A DNA stretch of 64,000 nt from assembly GCF_027595165.1 (NCBI RefSeq), contig NZ_CP097291.1, positions 496,001 through 560,000 on the forward strand. The letters are read 5' to 3'. Source of the DNA: Providencia sp. PROV188. GTDB taxonomy: Bacteria > Pseudomonadota > Gammaproteobacteria > Enterobacterales > Enterobacteriaceae. The number at the start of each line of letters is the position of its first letter. The stretch's first letter is position 1. A program made the translations under genes and the position numbers. The notes under the pieces are model-generated. The model was not told where the DNA came from. It saw only the letters and a list, made by a program, of their open reading frames with translations, and ran no database searches. Shown piece by piece: positions 17,140 through 25,513 of the stretch.

Positions 17140-18684
17140 ATGGCTCAATCTTTAATGACTTCTCAACCGTTAATGACCTCTCAATCGCTAATGGCCTTAC
17201 AGCCGATCAAAATCGCCATCCTTGCGATGGGCGGAGAAGGTGGTGGCGTTCTCGCTGACTGGATTGTCAATCTTGGCGAAGATAACGGTTATTTTGCGCA
17301 AACTACTTCTGTGCCAGGAGTGGCGCAGCGTACAGGGGCAACAATTTATTATGTTGAATTATTCCCTGGTGCTGATAACCCGCAGACCCCTTCACCTGTT
17401 TTAGCGTTAATGCCAATGCCCGGTGATGTGGATGTGGTGTTGGCTTCAGAGCTGATGGAGGCTGGGCGTGCAGTACAACGTGGTTTTGTGACCGCGGAGC
17501 GTACCACGCTGATTAGTTCGACCCATCGGGTTTATTCCATCGCAGAAAAATCGGCAATGGGGGATGGGCGAGTGGATAGCCAAGCGTTGATCCGTCATGC
17601 GGGGCAAGCCGCCCGCCAGTTTGTGCATTTTGATATGGCACAAGCTGCGCAAGAGAGTGGCAGCGTGATCAGCGCCGTGTTGTTCGGTGCGCTGTTTGGT
17701 TCGGGGGTTCTGCCCTTTAGCCGTGAACAATTTGAAGAAACCATCGTTCGTGGTGGCGTTGGCGTGAAACCGAGTTTGCGAGCATTTGCATTGGGTGCTG
17801 AAAAAGCGGCTCAGCCTGAAGAGGCTTATCAAGCAGAATCTGCAAAAGCGGTAGAAAAAACACCAAAAAACAAACATGTAGCAGCTCTCCTTTCTCGGAT
17901 TGAAAGTCAGTTTCCTGACCATGTTCACTACCTTGCGACCGAAGGTGTTCGTCGGCTGGTTGATTATCAAGACCCTGCATATGCCGAGACGTACCTCAAT
18001 CGATTGCAAGGGCTATTTGCGCAAAAAGGCGGTGATGACCCGCGTTTACAGCGTGCGTTAGTACGCCACTTAGCGCTATGGATGTCCTATGAAGACACCA
18101 TTCGCGTTGCGGACTTAAAAATTCGTGATAGCCGTTTTGCCCGAGTACGCAGTGAAGTCCAAGCGAAAGATAACCAATTGCTCGACATCAATGAATTTAT
18201 GCATCCAAGAATCGAAGAGATTTGCGAAACGCTTCCCAAAAATTTAGGCAATTGGTTGATGAAACCACATTGGGTACACAAAGCCGTTCGCAAATTGACG
18301 CAAAGGGGACGAACAATCACTACCAGTTCCTTATGGGGATTCTTACAGTTATACGTGCTAGCCGCATGGCGCAGAGGGCGCCGCTCAACGCTGCGTTATC
18401 AGCTTGAAAATAATCGTATTGAAAAATGGCTAGCCACTGTGGCGCAAGCCGCAAGCAGTAACCCTGCTTTGGCAACCGAAATTGCGCAATGTCAGAGAGT
18501 GGTTAAGGGGTATAGCGACACCCATGCTCGTGGATTGCGCAATTTCCAAGTTTTGATGGAAATTGTTGAACGTCATGGTAGCCAGCTAGCACCGATAAAT
18601 TTACGTGAATTACGTGAAGCGGCGCTGGCGGATGAACATGGTAATGAGTTGAAAAAATGCCGTCAGCGTTTGGCGATGGAATAA
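17140..18684 (+). CDS. Indolepyruvate oxidoreductase beta-like subunit (extended IorB)
   Basis: Beta/gamma-type subunit of a 2-oxoacid oxidoreductase, 514 residues. The catalytic gamma-like domain (about residues 22-230) begins ILAMGGEGGGVLADW and continues TTSVPGVAQRTGATIYYVE. A basic, helical C-terminal extension of over 200 residues distinguishes the proteobacterial aerobic type from the roughly 200-residue archaeal IorB. It lies 8 bp after the alpha subunit and must work with it. The first 18 residues come from an 18-bp tandem repeat coding SLMTSQ-like units, with four in-frame Met codons, so the true start could be any of residues 1, 6, 12 or 18. Confidence 0.82.
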   Translation: MAQSLMTSQPLMTSQSLMALQPIKIAILAMGGEGGGVLADWIVNLGEDNGYFAQTTSVPGVAQRTGATIYYVELFPGADNPQTPSPVLALMPMPGDVDVVLASELMEAGRAVQRGFVTAERTTLISSTHRVYSIAEKSAMGDGRVDSQALIRHAGQAARQFVHFDMAQAAQESGSVISAVLFGALFGSGVLPFSREQFEETIVRGGVGVKPSLRAFALGAEKAAQPEEAYQAESAKAVEKTPKNKHVAALLSRIESQFPDHVHYLATEGVRRLVDYQDPAYAETYLNRLQGLFAQKGGDDPRLQRALVRHLALWMSYEDTIRVADLKIRDSRFARVRSEVQAKDNQLLDINEFMHPRIEEICETLPKNLGNWLMKPHWVHKAVRKLTQRGRTITTSSLWGFLQLYVLAAWRRGRRSTLRYQLENNRIEKWLATVAQAASSNPALATEIAQCQRVVKGYSDTHARGLRNFQVLMEIVERHGSQLAPINLRELREAALADEHGNELKKCRQRLAME

Positions 18685-18694
18685 GGATAGCATC

Positions 18695-19117
18695 ATGAGT
18701 TTACTGACATTTTCTCGAAACCATCGGATCAGTTTTTCAGAATGTGATCCTGCTGGGATCGTGTTTTACCCACAATATTTCGTGATGTTTAACAATCTCA
18801 TTGAGCGTTGGTTTGATGAATTACTCCCTGAAGGATTTGCAGGGTACATCCTCGATCAACGTTTTGGTTTGCCCACAGTGCATTTAGAGGCGGATTTTAA
18901 AGCGATTAGCCGTATGGGGGATGACGTTCAGCTTGAGCTGCATGTCGAACGCATTGGCGGTAAATCACTGACTTTACGTCAACGCTGTACCAGCCTTGAT
19001 GGCGAGTTACGCATGGAAGTGACGCAAACCTATGTCACTACATCATTGATTACGCATCAGGCTATTCCTATCCCTGAAGCACTGTATAGCGCCTTAACCC
19101 AGCAGCAACCGGTGTAA
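18695..19117 (+). CDS. 4-hydroxybenzoyl-CoA-thioesterase-family acyl-CoA thioesterase
   Basis: Hotdog-fold thioesterase of 140 residues with the catalytic Asp in ECDPAGIVFYPQYF (Asp18 region), the signature of the Pseudomonas-type 4-hydroxybenzoyl-CoA thioesterase. Ribosome site AAGGATAG. It sits between the CoA-thioester-forming oxidoreductase and the aryl-CoA monooxygenase-like gene, so it probably releases the hydroxylated aromatic acid (proposed 5-hydroxyanthranilate) from CoA before ring cleavage. It could also act as a housekeeping enzyme removing dead-end aryl-CoA. Confidence 0.85.
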   Translation: MSLLTFSRNHRISFSECDPAGIVFYPQYFVMFNNLIERWFDELLPEGFAGYILDQRFGLPTVHLEADFKAISRMGDDVQLELHVERIGGKSLTLRQRCTSLDGELRMEVTQTYVTTSLITHQAIPIPEALYSALTQQQPV

Positions 19118-19145
19118 TGGCACAACGTAATAAAGGAGAAACTCC

Positions 19146-21461
19146 ATGAATATCGTTTGTATCGGCGGCGGTCCCGCTGGGCTTTATTTCGGGTTGCTGA
19201 TGAAACTGCAAAACCCAAGCAACCGTGTGGTGGTCGTTGAACGTAACCGCCCTTATGACACCTTCGGTTGGGGCGTGGTATTTTCGGATGCCACATTAAG
19301 TAACTTGCGCAAAGCAGACCCAGTCTCAGCAGAAACGATCAGCGCTGAATTTAGCCATTGGGATGATATCGACATTCACTTTAAAGGTAGCTGTAACCGC
19401 AGTGGCGGGCATGGATTCATCGGTATTGGGCGTAAAAAGCTCCTCAATATCTTGCAAGATCGCTGCCTTGAAGTGGGGGTGGAATTGGTATTTGAAACCC
19501 AAGTGGCGGATGACCAAGAAATTGCACGCCAATATGATGCGGATCTAGTGATTGCATCGGACGGGATCAATAGCGCAGTACGTACTCGCTATGAAAATAT
19601 CTTCAAACCCGATATCGACCAACGCCGTTGCCGTTTTGTTTGGCTAGGTACGAAAAAGATTTTCGACGCATTTACCTTCTTGTTCGCAGAAAATGAACAC
19701 GGTTGGTTCCAAGTTCACGCGTATCAATTTCAAGAAGGGTTATCCACATTTATCGTAGAAACCACGGAAGAGACTTGGTTGAAAGCAGGTATCGACCAAA
19801 TGTCTCAGGAAGATGGGATTGCTTACTGTGAAAAGTTATTTGCCCCATGGCTGGATGGTGAAAAACTGATTGCCAATGCAGCACACTTACGTGGTGCCGC
19901 GATTTGGATTCGATTCCCTCGCGTGATTTGTGATAACTGGGTGCACTGGACACAACCAACAAGCCGCAAGGAGGTTCCTGTGGTGCTGATGGGGGATGCC
20001 GCTCATACCGCCCACTTCTCTATTGGTTCAGGAACTAAATTGGCTCTAGAAGATGCGATTGAGCTGTGCGAAAGCTTGAAAGCGACTCAAGGAGATTTGC
20101 GCAAGGGACTTGAGCACTACCAAAAAGTTCGCAGTGTCGAAGTGCTAAAAATCCAGAATGCGGCGCGTAACTCAACCGAGTGGTTTGAAAACGTACAGCG
20201 CTATGAAAACCTCGATCCTGAGCAGTTTGCTTACTCTTTATTAACTCGTTCTCAGCGCATTTCTCATGAAAATTTACGTGTGCGTGATGGTAACTGGTTA
20301 ACTCACTATGAAAACTGGTTTGCCGAAAAATCGGGTTTACCAGCGCAGGTGGCTAATCAAAAAGTCGCCCCGATGTTGACGCCATTTCGCTTGCGAAATG
20401 TGGAACTGAAAAACCGTGTGATAGCGTCTCCAACGTTGCTGTATTGCGCAACTGATGGGCTAGTCAGTGATTTCCATCTGGTACATATCGGTAGCCGCGC
20501 ATTAGGTGGGGCTAGCCTGATTATGACGGAAATGACGGCAATTTCTCCTGAAGCGCGAGTCACGACAGGCTGCCCGGGAATTTGGAATGATGCGCAAGTG
20601 GCGGCATGGAAAAATGTGACGCAATTTGTACACCAAAAAACGGATGCGAAAATTGGGATCCAACTAGGACATGCTGGGCGTCGAGGCTCAACACAGCGCG
20701 GTTGGGAGCAAGAAAACCATCCAATGAAACAAGGTAATTGGCCATTAGTTTCCGCATCACCATTACCTTATTTACCTTCAATTTCACAGACGCCCACTGA
20801 GCTAACCGAAGCCCAAATGGCAAAGATTATCGACCAGTTTGTGGCGGCAGCAAAACGCGCGGATCAAGCCGGTTTTGATTGGTTAGAGTTGCAAGCTGGG
20901 CATGGTTATCTGCTATCAAGCTTTATTTCTCCGTTAACTAACCAGCGTACCGATGGGTTTGGTGGGTCTTTAGAAAATCGTCTGCGTTTCCCGCTAGCGG
21001 TAGTGAGCGCGGTCAGAAAAGTATGGTCTGAGGATAAGCCACTGTCTGTGCGTATCTCTGCGACAGATTGGGTTGACGGCGGCACAACAGTAGATGAGGC
21101 GGTATTAATTGGGCAGGCACTTCATCAAGCGGGCGCAGATATTATCGACTGCTCATCTGGCGAAGTATCCCCTCTTCAACAGCCTGTTTATGGGCGTATG
21201 TACCAAACCCCAATGGCGGATCGTATTCGCAATGAAGGATCGGTGCCGGTAATTGCCGTTGGTGCGATCACTGATGCGGATCAAGTGAATAGCATTATCG
21301 CGTCAGGGCGAGCAGATCTTTGTGCGCTCTCTCGACCACTTCTTGCCGACCCTGCTTGGTTACTCCATGAGTGTGCTCGCTTTGGGTGGAATTCAGTCTC
21401 GTGGCCAGCACCTTATGAGTATGGTCGCCAACAATTAATCCAACAATCGAAAAGCCGTTAA
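19146..21461 (+). CDS. 2-aminobenzoyl-CoA monooxygenase/reductase-like fusion (or salicylyl-CoA 5-hydroxylase)
   Basis: Two flavoprotein domains in 771 residues. Residues 1-390 are a PHBH-type FAD monooxygenase (CIGGGPAGLYFGLLMK; LMGDAAHTAHFSIGSGTKLALEDA). Residues 400-771 are an old-yellow-enzyme-type FMN reductase (PFRLRNVELKNRVIASP, GIQLGHAGRRGS, ELQAGHGYLLSSFISP). This exact fusion is known from 2-aminobenzoyl-CoA monooxygenase/reductase of aerobic anthranilate degradation and from related salicylyl-CoA 5-hydroxylases. Both hydroxylate an aryl-CoA at C5. The 2-amino substrate is preferred because the operon also carries a nitrilase and maleate isomerase, needed only if the ring amino group ends up as an amide. 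Whether the reductase domain is active here is unknown. Confidence 0.85.
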   Translation: MNIVCIGGGPAGLYFGLLMKLQNPSNRVVVVERNRPYDTFGWGVVFSDATLSNLRKADPVSAETISAEFSHWDDIDIHFKGSCNRSGGHGFIGIGRKKLLNILQDRCLEVGVELVFETQVADDQEIARQYDADLVIASDGINSAVRTRYENIFKPDIDQRRCRFVWLGTKKIFDAFTFLFAENEHGWFQVHAYQFQEGLSTFIVETTEETWLKAGIDQMSQEDGIAYCEKLFAPWLDGEKLIANAAHLRGAAIWIRFPRVICDNWVHWTQPTSRKEVPVVLMGDAAHTAHFSIGSGTKLALEDAIELCESLKATQGDLRKGLEHYQKVRSVEVLKIQNAARNSTEWFENVQRYENLDPEQFAYSLLTRSQRISHENLRVRDGNWLTHYENWFAEKSGLPAQVANQKVAPMLTPFRLRNVELKNRVIASPTLLYCATDGLVSDFHLVHIGSRALGGASLIMTEMTAISPEARVTTGCPGIWNDAQVAAWKNVTQFVHQKTDAKIGIQLGHAGRRGSTQRGWEQENHPMKQGNWPLVSASPLPYLPSISQTPTELTEAQMAKIIDQFVAAAKRADQAGFDWLELQAGHGYLLSSFISPLTNQRTDGFGGSLENRLRFPLAVVSAVRKVWSEDKPLSVRISATDWVDGGTTVDEAVLIGQALHQAGADIIDCSSGEVSPLQQPVYGRMYQTPMADRIRNEGSVPVIAVGAITDADQVNSIIASGRADLCALSRPLLADPAWLLHECARFGWNSVSWPAPYEYGRQQLIQQSKSR

Positions 21462-21489
21462 TGGCGTAAATGCGAGAGGGGGAAACACC

Positions 21490-22617
21490 ATGACGATTCA
21501 GTCCCATGACCAATACAGAGAAAATGTCGCAGGACGCGCAGATGTGGAAGATACACCAGAATTGTTGGCGTATTACAAACAGTTAGATGAACTCAAAACG
21601 GGCGCATTGTGGACGGTTGCCAACAAAATTGAGCCGTGGCAGCCAAAATCTCAATCTGTACCTGTGTTATGGCGTTACCAAGATTTACGTGAGCATGTTT
21701 TGCGTTCGGTGGATTTGGTGACTCCTGAAAAAGCAGGTCGCCGTGTTATCTACTTAAACAACCCTGGTCGTCAAGATGTGGCAGCGGCAGTGGGTTGGTT
21801 GTATTCCGGTTTACAGGTGATGCATCCGGGAGAAGCCGCTTCGGCTCACGCACATTCATCATCAGCATTGCGTTTCATCATGGAAGGGCGCGGCGCCTAC
21901 ACCATTGTGGAAGGGCAAAAAATGATTTTAGAAGCTAATGATTTTGTGCTGACACCAAATGGTACTTGGCATGAACATGGTGTGGAAGAAGGTGGATTAC
22001 CGTGTATTTGGCAAGATGGTTTAGATATTCCATTAGTCAATGCAATGGAAGCGGGTTTCTACAAAGTTCACCCCGATTTGCATCAAGCACAAACTCGTCC
22101 AATTGATTATCCCGTTGGCATGTGGGGAGCGACTGCGTTACGTCCGCACCATGTGGGATGGGATAAGCCCTATTCGCCATTATTCAAATACCAGTGGGGA
22201 CCCACTTATGAAGCGCTGCAACGCGCCGCAAAAGTAACGGATGGCTCAGTATTTGATGATGTATTAATGAATTACACCAACCCATTAACCGGCGGGCCAG
22301 TGATGCCAACGATTGGGGCTAGTATGCAGTTATTACGCCCTGGATTTGTCGGCAAAGCTCATCGTCATACGGGCAGTTTTATCTACCAAGTGGCGAAAGG
22401 AAAAGGGTATTCGATTATTAATGGGCAGCGCTTTGACTGGCAAGAGCGAGATATTTTTTGTGTACCATCATGGATGTTCCACGAACATGTGAATACATCC
22501 CAGAGCGAAGACGCGTGTCTGTTCTGTTTTAACGACTTGCCAGTGATGCACTCCCTTGGTCTCTATTATGAAGAGGCGCTTGTGGACAATGACGGGCACC
22601 AAAAAGTGATTAGCTAA
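21490..22617 (+). CDS. Gentisate 1,2-dioxygenase-like bicupin ring-cleavage enzyme
   Basis: Bicupin non-haem Fe(II) dioxygenase, 375 residues. Iron ligands are visible as His120 and His122 (SAHAHSSSALRFIMEG) and His161 (TPNGTWHEHG); the second cupin has GFVGKAHRHTGSFIYQVAKG. Gentisate dioxygenases cleave between the carboxyl-bearing C1 and hydroxyl-bearing C2 of 2,5-dihydroxybenzoate. With an amino group at C2 (5-hydroxyanthranilate) the same cleavage would give maleamylpyruvate. Downstream hydrolase, amidase-like and isomerase genes fit that product. Plain gentisate is the alternative substrate. A purine-rich ribosome site (GAGAGGGGG) precedes the ATG. Confidence 0.85.
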   Translation: MTIQSHDQYRENVAGRADVEDTPELLAYYKQLDELKTGALWTVANKIEPWQPKSQSVPVLWRYQDLREHVLRSVDLVTPEKAGRRVIYLNNPGRQDVAAAVGWLYSGLQVMHPGEAASAHAHSSSALRFIMEGRGAYTIVEGQKMILEANDFVLTPNGTWHEHGVEEGGLPCIWQDGLDIPLVNAMEAGFYKVHPDLHQAQTRPIDYPVGMWGATALRPHHVGWDKPYSPLFKYQWGPTYEALQRAAKVTDGSVFDDVLMNYTNPLTGGPVMPTIGASMQLLRPGFVGKAHRHTGSFIYQVAKGKGYSIINGQRFDWQERDIFCVPSWMFHEHVNTSQSEDACLFCFNDLPVMHSLGLYYEEALVDNDGHQKVIS

Positions 22618-22680
22618 CTATTTATTTTTTATAACTGTTTATTCCGATGACTTATTTTAATTGTTTACGTGAAGATTTTA

Positions 22681-22699
22681 GTTAGGTCTGAGACCTGAC
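22681..22699 (+). promoter_or_regulatory. Intercistronic RNA hairpin in the catabolic operon
   Basis: GTTAGGTC / GACCTGAC pair over 8 positions (one G-U) around a 3-nt loop in the 97-bp gap before the FAA hydrolase gene, just upstream of its AAGGAG site. There is no T-run, so it is more likely a processing or stability element than a terminator. Confidence 0.45.
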
Positions 22700-22714
22700 T
22701 CAAGGAGAAAAATT

Positions 22715-23626
22715 ATGCGTCTTATTACTTACCGTTCAGATGTTACCGCAGCAGCACGTTTAGGGGCGATTGCTAACGAGCAAGTCGTGGATTTAGCGAG
22801 ATTAGCGGAACAGAATGGTCAATATCTCCCTGATAATATGTTGGATTTTATTGAGTTAGGTCCACAAGGGATCCGTGCAGGTACTGAATTATTAAACGCA
22901 CATAAAGGGCAATTTCCTGCGGGAACTGCATGGCCAGTACAGAATGTAAAAATTTTAGCGCCAATTCCACGCCCAAGAAAAAACATTTTTGGGATCGGTC
23001 TGAACTATGTTGAGCACGTTGCTGAGTCGAGCCGTACTCTGGATACCTCTAAAGATCTACCAAAAGAGCCGGTTATCTTTTCTAAGCCGCCAACAACGGT
23101 GATTGGACCGGGTGATGCGATTGAACATAACAGCCAAATTACTCAGCAATTAGATTGGGAAGTGGAGTTGGCGGTGATCATGGGGACGCGTGCTAAAGGG
23201 GTTTCTGAAGCAGATGCCCTGAACTATGTGTTCGGTTATAGCTTAATGATTGATATGAGTGCACGTGATTGTCGCCGTGCAGGTCAATGGATTTACTCTA
23301 AAGGGCAGGATACCTACGCCCCATTCGGTCCTTGCATTGTGACTGCCGATGAAATTCCTGATCCTCACTCACTAAACCTGAGTTTGAAAGTTAACGGTGT
23401 AACCAAGCAAGACTCCAATACTCGCCATATGCTGTTCAATGTGAATGCGTTGATTGCTGATATCAGCAAAGGCATTACGTTGGAACCGGGGGATATTATC
23501 GCAACGGGCACACCTGAAGGGGTTGGTGCGGGTCGTTCCCCACAAGAGTGGGTATGGCCGGGTGATGTAATTGAAGCGTATGTCGAAAAAATCGGTGAGT
23601 TACGCCACCCAGTGGTTGCGGTATAA
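22715..23626 (+). CDS. Fumarylacetoacetate-hydrolase-family protein (fumaryl/maleyl-pyruvate hydrolase type)
   Basis: FAH-superfamily metal hydrolase of 303 residues. Conserved motifs are IFGIGLNYVEHVAE (about residue 88 on), the acidic metal site LDWEVELAVIMG, and GTPEGVGAG near the C-terminus. Such enzymes split acylpyruvates; after gentisate-type ring cleavage they give pyruvate and fumarate or maleate. With a nitrilase and maleate isomerase immediately downstream, the likely reaction is maleamylpyruvate (or maleylpyruvate) to pyruvate plus maleamate (or maleate). No glutathione-dependent maleylpyruvate isomerase is present, which agrees with direct hydrolysis of the cis isomer. Confidence 0.85.
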   Translation: MRLITYRSDVTAAARLGAIANEQVVDLARLAEQNGQYLPDNMLDFIELGPQGIRAGTELLNAHKGQFPAGTAWPVQNVKILAPIPRPRKNIFGIGLNYVEHVAESSRTLDTSKDLPKEPVIFSKPPTTVIGPGDAIEHNSQITQQLDWEVELAVIMGTRAKGVSEADALNYVFGYSLMIDMSARDCRRAGQWIYSKGQDTYAPFGPCIVTADEIPDPHSLNLSLKVNGVTKQDSNTRHMLFNVNALIADISKGITLEPGDIIATGTPEGVGAGRSPQEWVWPGDVIEAYVEKIGELRHPVVAV

Positions 23627-23644
23627 CTCAAGGGAGATACTAAC

Positions 23645-24676
23645 ATGTTGAATCTACCTCAATTTAAGGCAGCGGCTGTACAGGCCGCCCCTGTATTCCT
23701 CGATACCGATGCTACCGTTGATAAAGTGTGTCGGTTGATTGAAGAAGCAGCGGATAATGGTGCCAAATTAGTGGCATTTCCTGAAGTGTTTGTCTCTGGC
23801 TACCCGTATTGGAGTTGGGTAATGAACCCGATTGATGGCAGCCCTTGGTTTGAAAAACTGTGCAAATCTGCCATTGAAGTCCCTGGACCTGAAATTAAAA
23901 AAATCGCCCAAGCCGCCGCTCGTCACCATATCAACGTGGTTGTGGGGGTGAATGAGCGCAATCCGAACGGAATTGCCACGTTATACAACACGTTAGTGAC
24001 GATTTCTGATGAAGGTAAAATTTTAGGACGTCACCGTAAATTAGTCCCAACGTGGGCGGAAAAATTGACGTGGGCAAATGGGGATGCCTCCTCGCTGAAA
24101 GTTCACCAAACCAGCATTGGTCCTTTAGGGGCGTTGGCATGTGGCGAAAACACCAATACATTGGCACGTTTCTCGTTGCTGGCTCAAGGTGAGTTGGTTC
24201 ATATTGCCAGTTATATTGCACTGCCAGTGGCACCAAAAGACTATGACATGGCGGATGCGATTCGTTTACGTGCCTCTGCTCATTGCTTTGAAGGCAAAGT
24301 ATTTACCATCATTTCTTGTTCGACAGTCTCTGAAGAAATCGTTGAAGCCATGGCGGCGTCGCATCCCGAATCCCGTGAGTTGCTTGCGCGTCCAAATAGC
24401 GCATTTTCCGGCATTATTGGTCCTGATGGACGAGTAATTGGGGAACCATTGATTGATAAAGAAGGCATTGTTTATGGCGAAATCGACTTGAATCGCTGTA
24501 TTCAACCTCGCCAGATGCATGATATTACAGGGCACTATAATCGCTTTGATATCTTTGACTTACAGGTTAATCGTCGCCCATTAACGGCTGCTCGTTTCCA
24601 TCATGGTGGGCAAGATGTCGATGAACTTAATCAGTTTGCTGAATCGGATGACTCTTCAGTGGAGAAAGGGCTATGA
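23645..24676 (+). CDS. Nitrilase-superfamily enzyme, proposed maleamate amidase
   Basis: Carbon-nitrogen hydrolase of 343 residues with the complete catalytic triad: Glu47 (FPEVFVSGYPYW), Lys132 (HRKLVPTWAEKLTW) and Cys166 (ACGENTN). The sequence resembles true nitrilases of the aliphatic/aryl type. In this operon it sits after the acylpyruvate hydrolase and overlaps (ATGA) the maleate isomerase gene, so a substrate one step before maleate is expected. Maleamate fits and would release the nitrogen of indole as ammonia. Nicotinate degraders use a non-homologous isochorismatase-type maleamate amidase (NicF) at the equivalent step. A conventional nitrile substrate remains possible. Confidence 0.8.
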   Translation: MLNLPQFKAAAVQAAPVFLDTDATVDKVCRLIEEAADNGAKLVAFPEVFVSGYPYWSWVMNPIDGSPWFEKLCKSAIEVPGPEIKKIAQAAARHHINVVVGVNERNPNGIATLYNTLVTISDEGKILGRHRKLVPTWAEKLTWANGDASSLKVHQTSIGPLGALACGENTNTLARFSLLAQGELVHIASYIALPVAPKDYDMADAIRLRASAHCFEGKVFTIISCSTVSEEIVEAMAASHPESRELLARPNSAFSGIIGPDGRVIGEPLIDKEGIVYGEIDLNRCIQPRQMHDITGHYNRFDIFDLQVNRRPLTAARFHHGGQDVDELNQFAESDDSSVEKGL

Positions 24677-25428
24677 GCTTAGCGCGTACGTTTCGTATTG
24701 GGCAGATTGTGCCTTCATCTAATACCACCATGGAAACTGAAATTCCGGCTATATTACGCGCCCGTGAAGCGATGTTTGCAGAGCGTTTCACATTCCACTC
24801 TAGCCGTATGCGTATGCAGAAAGTGACTAAGGATGAGCTTGCCAAAATGGACTCAGACAGTGACCGCTGTGCTATTGAACTGTCAGACGCCGATGTCGAT
24901 GTATTAGGGTATGCCTGCTTGGTTGCCATTATGAGCATGGGGAAGGGGTATCACCGAGTTTCGCAAAAACGCCTCCATCAATGCACCATAGATAATGGGC
25001 ATCCAGCGCCGGTTGTCACTAGTGCAGGGGCATTAGTCGAAGGGCTGCATGCCATTGGCGCGAAAAAAGTGTCGATTTTGACGCCGTATATGAAGCCATT
25101 AACGCAAATGGTTATCGACTATATTGAACATGAAGGTATTGAAGTGGTTGATAGCATCTCATTGGAGATCCCCGATAACCTCGAGGTGGGGAGACAAAAC
25201 CCATTAGCACCAGTGGAAATCACCAGAAAGCTAAATACCAATGTGGATGCGATTGTGGCATCAGCTTGCGTGCAAATGCCGTCATTACCGTCGATTCAAC
25301 TTATCGAAGATAGAGTGGGCTTACCAGTATTGTCTTCGTCTGTGGCAACAACTTACATGATGCTAAAAAAATTGGGACTTGATACGCGAGTGGATGGTTT
25401 TGGCTCACTACTTAGCGGAAGATTTTAG
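24673..25428 (+). CDS. Maleate cis-trans isomerase
   Basis: Asp/Glu-racemase superfamily protein of 251 residues. The two catalytic cysteines are Cys82 (GYACLVAIMSMGKG) and Cys199 (ASACVQMPSL), and the start RIGQIVPSSNTTMETE is typical of maleate isomerase/arylmalonate decarboxylase-like enzymes. Two cysteines point to an isomerase rather than a decarboxylase. It turns maleate into fumarate for the TCA cycle. Its ATG overlaps the nitrilase stop by 4 bases, so the two are translationally coupled. In nicotinate degradation the same order (amidase then isomerase) ends the pathway. Confidence 0.88.
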   Translation: MSLARTFRIGQIVPSSNTTMETEIPAILRAREAMFAERFTFHSSRMRMQKVTKDELAKMDSDSDRCAIELSDADVDVLGYACLVAIMSMGKGYHRVSQKRLHQCTIDNGHPAPVVTSAGALVEGLHAIGAKKVSILTPYMKPLTQMVIDYIEHEGIEVVDSISLEIPDNLEVGRQNPLAPVEITRKLNTNVDAIVASACVQMPSLPSIQLIEDRVGLPVLSSSVATTYMMLKKLGLDTRVDGFGSLLSGRF

Positions 25429-25513
25429 TTAAATTATGTTAAGAGTTCGATTTCCTTCTGCTACTCTGCTAGCTTCTAATGTCATAAAACCAGAAGCAAG
25501 AAAAGAGGAATTG

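Noticed and set aside
17446..18009. 187-codon ORF antisense to the IorB-like gene
   Set aside because: Composition looks like a mirror of the coding strand; the sense frame is a recognised family.
19146..23626. Salicylate degradation through gentisyl-CoA (sdg-like)
   Set aside because: No salicylyl-CoA ligase, and nitrilase and maleate isomerase would be unexplained; kept only as an alternative.
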